From: Ciona intestinalis
Taxonomy: Eukaryota; Chordata; Ascidiacea; Phlebobranchia; Cionidae
Direction: 5' to 3'
Assembly: GCF_000224145.3 (NCBI RefSeq)
Contig: NC_020166.2
Location: forward strand, 5,261,050-5,325,049
DNA: 64,000 nt
The notes beneath the pieces are model-generated. The model saw nothing but the letters and a program-made list of their open reading frames with translations, searched no databases and was not told the DNA's origin. Shown piece by piece: positions 57,397-64,000 of this stretch. The stretch's first letter is position 1. The number at the start of each line of letters is the position of its first letter. A program made the translations under genes and the position numbers.

Positions 57397-60300
57397 TTAT
57401 TGTTTTGGGCGTGGTGGGACGTCATAGCTGTATATATCTGCTCCGTCTCGTCCTTGTACGAACACCATCTTCATTGAAGTCGAAGTGACTTCAACTCTGC
57501 CATAACAACCTCCAAGATCCGTCATCTCTGCCCAACTGTAGAAATTATCAAATGAATACATGCTCGTATGAATTAATATAACTTATTCTAAAGTGGTTGG
57601 ACAAAGGTCATTATATCAGAATTGTTACGCTTTTTACTCCTCGTTCCTATTACCATTAGTTACCATGTCACTTTGTGGCTGCCTTTTTAGATTTTTTACG
57701 TTTCTATATCATATGTACCAGTGGGTTTGAGCAATTGCCAGTACATGTCCTGTCCAAGGGTGAGGACATCGAACATATACGTACATAACGGTAGTAAAGC
57801 CCTGAATATTATTTGGGACCTAGATGAGAACGTTCCAACCATTTTGCCGCATAACAAAAATGTATATAGTATTGTGGGGGAAGATAGGCCACCTTTAGAA
57901 CATAATATTCATATATCCTGATCGTCATTTTAAACAATTAAAAGCGGTATATGGGAGTTCTGAGGATACAGTTTTATAATTCTTTAAATGTTTTTTTGTT
58001 TACCACTAAATTGGATGAGAAAATAGAATCAACAAGTGTCCCATCTTCCCCTACCCTACTACATACAAATATTTATGTATAGCAATTGCAGCATAAAAGC
58101 GTACGCAAAGTTTGTGTTGAATTGTGGAGCGTCCGCGTTTGGAAAGCGCGGTGAGACAAAGTTACTGCAACCGACGACAAAGTATTCGACGTTACTGTTC
58201 TCTCTACTATCTTGCAAATGCTGAAAAAAATAAAGCAATTTAAAATACTATAATGTAGACTGTGGGAAAGCAAAATTCCTAAAGGTATTATCGGAGTAAT
58301 AGCCGACCTGAAGATTGTGCTCATGACCAGCGATATATGCGGAGACTTCGTACTCTTCGAGCATTGGCTGCAAACGATTAAACAAGCACTCATTTGTAGG
58401 ACCAGTGTTTCCAGCAGCCAATACTGGGAAATGACCAACCACGACCAAATAGTCAAAGCTAAAACAAAATATTACGTGATTTAGAGACAGTATGGTTTAC
58501 TTAAAATGATTGTGTACTCTTGTCCGTCTTTCAGTTGTTGCTCTACCCAAGCCCACTGCTCTTCAGCTACAGTTGCGTTTATCGGAACACCTTCAGAGTC
58601 AATTCCACATTGGATGGTGGTATCCATCATCACAATTCGCATGGTAGTTGAAGAGAGGGTAAGAGTGTAGTCCAGGGTGTAGTAATACCATGGATATGTC
58701 CTGTGCAAAATAATAGCAGTCATGTTAAAATCAGCTCGTTAATTTATAATAAGATATACAAATTACAAAGTGGATGTATGTATAAAGCATACAACGTGGG
58801 TATATGGTAGCTTTCTTGGACATTCATTAATAAAGAAAAGCGTGACGTATTGTTTATTCTTTGGTTATTGTTAAGTTATATAAATGTTGTGTTAAATTTG
58901 CTGAACCGCCCTTTCGTGTAGGCCTATAAATTAATAAAACTTTCTCCTCGCGTGAGCGAAAAACGACAGTTATCACATGGGTTTAACACCTCGTGCCAGC
59001 TTACGAGTTACTAAGTATGTTACTCTGTGAGTGATAATCTGTTGTTGGATTTTGTTTTATGTTTGTTTGATAATTTAGACAACCGATCACTGACCACTGT
59101 CGCTCACAATGGTATAGTGGTGGCAAAACTGTTGGTGTATTTGTTTTAGTAATTTCGTTCAGTATAAAGAGTGAGTCCTTTTATTACTTTGTCTTTTTTT
59201 GGTATAGTAGGATGGGGGAAGATGGGACACCTTTTCATTCTATTTTCTCGTACATTTTGGTAGCAAACAAAAAACATTCAAGNNNNNNNNNNNNNNNNNN
59301 NNNNNNNNNNNNNNNNNNNNNNNNNNNNNNNNCAAGTTTAGAATACTATAATGTAGACTGTGGGAAACAAAATCCCAAAGATATTATCGGAGTAATAGCC
59401 GACCTGAAGATTGTGTTCATGACCAGCGATATATGCGGAGACTCCGTACTCTTCGAGCAATGGCTGCAAACGATTAAACAAGCACTCATTTGTAGGACCA
59501 GTGTTTCCAGCAGCCAATACTGGGAAATGACCAACCACGACCAAATAGTCAAAGCTAAAACAAAATATTACGTGATTTAGAGACAGTATGGTTTACTTAA
59601 AATGATTGTGTACTCTTGTCCGTCTTTCAGTTGTTGCTCTACCCAAGCCCACTGCTCTTCAGCTACAGTTGCGTTTATCGGAACACCTTCAGAGTCAATT
59701 CCACATTGGATGGTGGTATCCATCATCACAATTCGCATGGTAGTTGAAGAGAGGGTAAGAGTGTAGTCCAGGGTGTAGTAATACCATGGATATGTCCTGT
59801 GCAAAATAATAGCAGTCATGTTAAAATCAGCTCGTTAATTTATAATAAGATATACAAATTACAAAGCGGATGTATGTATAGTAGGATGAGGGAAGATGGG
59901 ACACCTTTAGCATAGAATATCTAAATATCCTGATTGTGTTTAAACAATCAACAATGGTCTATGGGAGTCGTGAAGATACGGTTTCATATTACTACTAAAT
60001 AGGACGAAAAAAATAGAATGAAAAGGTGTCCCATCTTCCCCCACCCTACTATATATAGCATACAACGTGGGTATATGGTAGCTTTCTTGGACATTCATTA
60101 TTAAAGAAAAGCGTGACGTATTGTTTATTCTTAGGTTGTTAAGTTATATAAATGTTGTGTTAAATTTGCTGAACCGCCCAATTGTCGTTAAGTGTCTTGT
60201 ACAAGGACACATTCGCTCACAATGGTATAGTGGTGGCAAAACTGTTGGTGTATTTGTTTTAGTAATTTCGTTCAGTATAAGGGGTGAGTCCTTTTATTAC

Positions 60301-61878
60301 TTTGTCTTTTTGTGGTATAACTTTGACATACGTGGTTAAATTATTAAGTAAAAAAGTCTATCTGTGAAAGCAGCGTCCAGGACCACACACTTTGCGTTAA
60401 CAAAAGCAGTATGTTAGTTATATAAAAGTTAAATTAACTAAAATGATTGTTTGCAAATGCGTAAGTTAGCATATATGAAGTATTTCAAATTTAACTGATA
60501 TACGTCATTAACCCACAGCACATGTGTCTATCTTTATTGAGCATATTTACCATCTCTTAGAAACGTGGGAATAGTCCAGCTGGGCGTGTGCGTTTCCATG
60601 CCAATCATGATTACCCATAGTAGGGTACCACGGTACTTGCAGATAAGGTGAAGTGTAAACACTTTCAAACGTTTTCTGTAAATTAAGACACGATTATTTA
60701 CGATTTCATAGTATCGGAATTATAGCAATTAGCCTTATAATTATAACTATAGAGATACAACTTGAATATAAACAACTCTAATAGTTGCAGATTTCATATA
60801 CATTAAACATAATTCACATTGAAACGTTCGTCTTCTGTGTCCTGTACTCCGAGAAAGTAAAAGTTATCACCCATTGCCAAAACAAAGTTCGGTTTCAGCT
60901 TTTCAGCAGCCTGTCCCATTGCCTCGGCCACAGTCCATTGTGTTGGAGTGGTATAAAACGGAGGTGGCCAACCTCCAAAATCACCAGCAATCATGAAATG
61001 CATTGATTCCTGATTCAATTTCACTGAGAAGAAAAAAGCAAAAATACAATAAAAACAAAAGCGAGCTTATTGATTTCTGCATTCTGTAAGTTTCGGTTTG
61101 TAAACGCGGTCTCTTTAAATAATACTATCGTAATCAAAGAGGAAAACAAATTCGTGTTAAATTGTGGGCTAGGGGGAAGTTAGATTGATACTTAGGCACG
61201 TATTGTACAATATTTGGTTTTGGGGTAATAATAATTTTGTACTATGTTATTTTTCTCAATTGAGATTACGGCCCACTGAAGATGTCTTTACGGTAGGATG
61301 TGTTGTGTTCTAAAGATATATTAAAACATTCGAGGTGCTATTTACAGTAATCATGCAGCAAGTGTACTTAATCGATTTACAAACGTCGGGGTAAAGTGGG
61401 ACACGCCGTTGGGTAACGTAGGACACATTTCAGGAATATAGACGCAAATACCATTTTTTTATATTTTGCTAATGCTGTGTTTAACATGGTACCCACAGTA
61501 TAATATTGTACGAAAAATTAGTATATTACTGATAAGTATCGTTAGAACACCAATGAATAAATAATGTATCCAACAAATACATTTACACTTATAATAACAA
61601 AAAATAAATTATAATACCTTATTATAAGGTTTATACTTTTACCACAAAATTGGCATTGCCACAATGTATTTCGCATAAGCCGCTTATAATGCAAAATTAC
61701 AATGTGGTGTAAAGTAGGACACCAGGTTAAAAGTTTTACTTATTAATATTATTACGAAACTAAATCAATCAAAAAAACCTGGAATGTTCGTTGAAGTCGA
61801 TCCATCGGCTGAAGGTATAAATAACTCTTCGGCCGAAACGGCCACCAGTAAAGATGTCACAATAACCAGATATTTCAT
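57397..61878 (-). CDS. ACP5: purple (tartrate-resistant) acid phosphatase, ACP5 type
   Basis: Secreted or lysosomal binuclear-iron phosphatase. Exons: 61779-61878, 60818-61023, 60551-60675, 59614-59796, 59404-59554, 58105-58220 and 57397-57535, totalling 1020 nt = 339 aa (human 325). Signal peptide MKYLVIVTSLLVAVSA. All metal-ligand blocks are present: GDFGG, GDNFY, GNHDWHGN, VVGHFPV and GHEHNLQ. VGCSNFV parallels human SGAGNF. It ends VPPRPKQ. The E4/E5 pair is present a second time at 58518-58700 and 58308-58458. The two E4 copies encode the same protein; E5 differs at two residues (PMLEEYEV versus PLLEEYGV). Because E5 ends in phase 0 and E4 begins in phase 2, the pairs cannot be spliced in series. 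Only one pair is used per mRNA, or the duplication is an assembly artefact. Confidence 0.93.
57590..57790 (-). repeat. degenerate SINE remnant
   Basis: Contains TTACCATGTCACTTTGTGG and GAGCAATTGCCAGTACATGT then CCTGTCCAAGG, parallel to the SINE core, heavily diverged. In the last ACP5 intron. Confidence 0.45.
57870..58064. mobile_element. ~195 bp MITE, GGGACACC family
   Basis: Left end TAGTATTGTGGGGGAAGATA, right end AGTGTCCCATCTTCCCCTAC then CCTACTA. In the last ACP5 intron. Confidence 0.75.
58940..59098 (-). mobile_element. partial SINE in an ACP5 intron
   Basis: Carries the tail half (CTCGCGTGAGCGAAAAACGAC; CGTGCCAGCTTACGAGTTAC) in shortened form, without the tRNA-like head. Confidence 0.7.
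59207..59282. mobile_element. MITE fragment ending in an assembly gap
   Basis: GTAGGATGGGGGAAGATGGG then ACACCTTTTCATTC; truncated by the 59283-59332 run of N. Confidence 0.7.
59879..60052. mobile_element. 174 bp MITE with matching empty site
   Basis: TAGTAGGATGAGGGAAGATG then GGACACC on the left, complementary CCCATCTTCCCCCACCCTACTA on the right in shorter form. The sister block lacks it: TGTATGTATAAAGCATAC at 58775-58792 is the uninterrupted target. The comparison indicates a TA target duplication. Confidence 0.9.
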
Positions 61879-61880
61879 TT

Positions 61881-62460
61881 TTATTGGTTTTGTAAAACCT
61901 GAAATTAACACGGAACTGTATAGCAATATATATAGCATTACTTAAAATTTTACACCATAGAGCTGAAAATGCACATCTACATATACTGTTCGTGCATAAA
62001 AATTCCCATTTTTCTCCTGTCGCATGAACTGCGTTCGTCTATTACCGTCTAAGTAGATGAAAAAGAATAAATCTATATGGGCCAAAGTGGTGCGCTTACA
62101 GCAAAAAAATTGAGCAAACAGTGGAAGCAATCTATAGCTGCAGAAACGGGTTATGGGAATGTTGAAATATAACGCTGAATGTGAACTGCTGTGTCGACAT
62201 TTAATTGCTGTGTCGACGCCTATGTCATAAGCCACAAACAGAGAACCAGGTGGCGGATTACTGTTTACTGTTTCGGTAGAAATAGAACAGCGCTGCATCA
62301 TCTGTGTAAACATACAACACGTGATGTTCAGAACGAAACAGTGAATACTTAAAGATGAACTAAAGTGCTAAAATCTTTGCCAATTTTACCAACCCATGGT
62401 TGTTGCCATGTTTATGCCCATAGAAATAAAAATCATTTTCTATTATAATTTTTTTTATAC
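61881..62460. other. upstream flank of ACP5
   Basis: Presumed promoter region. A 123-codon minus-strand frame at 61942-62313 has no family resemblance and is not called. Confidence 0.4.
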
Positions 62461-62756
62461 GAATAAATGAATTTAGGCTAACTTCCTCGGTTGGCCGGAA
62501 AACGACAGTTGTTATAACACGGGTGTTCTGTTTCATAGACCATCGTGCCAGCTTACGAGTTGCCACGTCTGTAACTTTCTGTTCTTTTATATATGGTGGA
62601 CAATTCGGTCAACCCACCAGTGTTCACTGGGTAAAAGCAATTTTCGTTAAGTGTCTTGCCCAAGGACACATGCGCACACAGTGGTGGCAGAGATGAGCCT
62701 TGAATCCCTCACTTCTGGGTTAAAGGCAGGCGCCGTAACTAACTGTGCCGCTGTCG
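62461..62756 (-). mobile_element. tRNA-derived SINE, ~296 bp
   Basis: Core GTTAAGTGTCTTGCCCAAGG with the tRNA-like head beyond it (plus strand GAGCCTTGAATCCC, the B-box complement). Also GGCCGGAAAACGACAG in the tail. Same family as 41228-41536. Confidence 0.85.
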
Positions 62757-63078
62757 TGATTTTTGCCTACTGGCTTCAGGCACAGATGAGAGAGTTTACA
62801 AGTGGCTTCTCTCATTTTTGCTGCAGATGGCATCACCATTAAGTATCGAAAATGGCCGGCAAATAGTGTCGATCTGTATACTATATAATGGAACTACTTT
62901 GGTATTTTGTGTGACGATCTCACGATTTATTTAAATAGAACGAATGTATTCTCACGTGGCGGGGCAGAATCTTTATTTAAGGAAAACCTGAACGATAAAA
63001 AGATAAAGCACCTTATTTCCGCATTGCAGACTGTAGGTAGAACAAACTAAAGTCCGCATCTTATCCTAAGTTGCTCAT

Positions 63079-63194
63079 GAATGAATGAATGTAACATACT
63101 TTATCCTCGCGTGGCCGGAAAACGACAGTCGTTATCACACGGGTTTAACACCTCACGAGTTACCTTGTATGTTACTTTGTGGGTGATTATTTTG
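63079..63194 (-). mobile_element. truncated SINE (tail part only)
   Basis: GAATGAATGTAACATACTTT, CGCGTGGCCGGAAAACGACA and TTACTTTGTGGGTGATTATT are shared with the other copies; the head and core are missing. Confidence 0.8.
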
Positions 63195-64000
63195 ACGCTA
63201 ACAGCACGCATATACAGCTGACGCTAACATCACGCATATAAACATGATTCCATTGCTTTCTGGCGAGTATAGGCATCGAATCACTCTGCGATCCTTGAAT
63301 GTGAATCCAAATGAGAATAGTATAGCAGCATCGTTACAGGGGCGGATCCAGGGCAGATCGCTATATGTTACGTGACGTCACAGTAGTGACATATTACGAA
63401 CGTTACAGCACGTTATAATCTTGTTTTTCACACTGTTTTATGCTTTTTTGACCATAACTCAAAAACCACTCGAGGTATCGGACCAAAAGTTATTTCAAAA
63501 TATTTGCGACCAATAGTTTCATTAGATAACTCCTCTAAAACCACTAACCCCCTAACTTCTTACACTTTCCACCAGCCTATTGTGTGATGTATCGGAGGAT
63601 TCTTCACGAGTGCACCTATTTTCCAGACTGCAAAGTATGGCAGGTGCAGGAGCGACTTTTGGTGATGCACGCCACAATTTGTCCCACGCACGCCAATTAA
63701 TTAAACAAAGAAAAAAATACGTATTAAATCAAGTAAGATTTCCCAACGTGGCTTGAAAATGTACATGCTTTGCACGCAGATTTTTATTGATAGCACGCAC
63801 TTGCGAAAAATAAACGTCTTGCACGCGCGAGATCTCGTCAGGAACTGCCATACTCTGCAGACTGGCCTATTTTCATCGGTGATCTCTTCTACAATTAAAC
63901 TTTCTTTTATCTTGCATATTATAATTGTATTAACCACATCACCGTTCGTTTTAAAAGTAACTTACCAATTCAAACTGCTTGAAATACTGATAAATATAAT
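63195..64000. other. window end, repeats only
   Basis: Two TATA-flanked CAGCACGCATATA/CATCACGCATATA mini-repeats (63198-63242) and a fold-back arm (63535-63620, CTAACCCCCTAACTTC and AGGATTCTTCACGAGTGCACC). No gene recognised. Confidence 0.45.

Larger units (their letters stand above)
58241..60317. repeat. ~1 kb duplicated block (ACP5 exons 4-5)
   Basis: 58241-59207 and 59337-60317 are near-identical over two exons, introns and flanks, with scattered substitutions in the exons. They differ by a MITE present only in the right copy (59879-60052) and by which piece of a SINE each keeps (58940-59098 versus 60177-60212). The copies are separated by a partial MITE and a 50-N gap, as expected when two haplotypes are placed in tandem. 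Confidence 0.85.

Noticed and set aside
61942-62313. 123-codon minus-strand frame upstream of ACP5
   Set aside because: Lies in the promoter side of ACP5, with no recognisable domain or splice support.

Overview
The window is AT-rich nuclear DNA from an animal with short introns (about 50 bp to 3 kb), GT-AG splice sites and compact genes. Its deuterostome orthologs, the repeats present and the signs of trans-splicing all point to an ascidian tunicate of the Ciona type. That assignment is an inference from gene and repeat content; no species marker was searched. Five runs of N (13298-13347, 25657-26156, 42095-42144, 45551-45600, 59283-59332) mark assembly gaps, and two of them swallow conserved exons.

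Layout, left to right. Minus strand: FERRY3 (C12orf4; 830-4383, C-terminus not found), UVSSA directly upstream of it (4549-6588, intronless) and a CIB1-like EF-hand gene (7450-9344). Plus strand: XPNPEP1 (9950-14717, one catalytic exon lost in a gap) and BDH1 (15962-18064). Minus strand: KIF3B (18660-25258, 16 exons). A 2.7 kb repeat island follows (25.3-28.0 kb). Plus strand: two single-exon genes in tandem, a ZNF830 ortholog lacking its zinc finger (28023-28946) and DNLZ/HEP1 (29193-29741). Minus strand: an unrecognised type II membrane protein (30106-32111) and, after a repeat-rich spacer, a C-type lectin-like receptor with a tyrosine-motif tail (35710-36681). From 39.7 to 56.4 kb lies CASK, with a complete MAGUK layout of pseudokinase, L27s, PDZ, SH3 and guanylate kinase. 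An unrecognised two-exon gene is nested in its largest central intron. Last comes an ACP5-type purple acid phosphatase (57397-61878) whose two middle exons appear twice.

Exon models were built by reading splice sites by eye and aligning to remembered human family sequences. The coding lengths of CIB1, BDH1, KIF3B, ACP5, the nested gene and the type II membrane gene all come out as whole numbers of codons, which supports the joins. Individual boundaries could be off by a base or so.

UVSSA-FERRY3 and ZNF830-DNLZ each look like a two-gene operon. The upstream genes have no introns, spacers are 165 and 246 bp, and each spacer has AATAAA followed within about 20 bp by a splice acceptor shortly before the next ATG. 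Otherwise the genes share no evident pathway.

The mobile DNA is small and non-autonomous. It includes tRNA-headed SINEs with a CCTTGGGCAAGACAC core, a roughly 190 bp MITE with GGGGAAGATGGGACACC ends, three hAT-type elements with 8 bp target duplications, two long-TIR elements sharing an interior, and fold-back repeats. No retroviral or LTR element was recognised, nor any tRNA or rRNA gene or CRISPR array.
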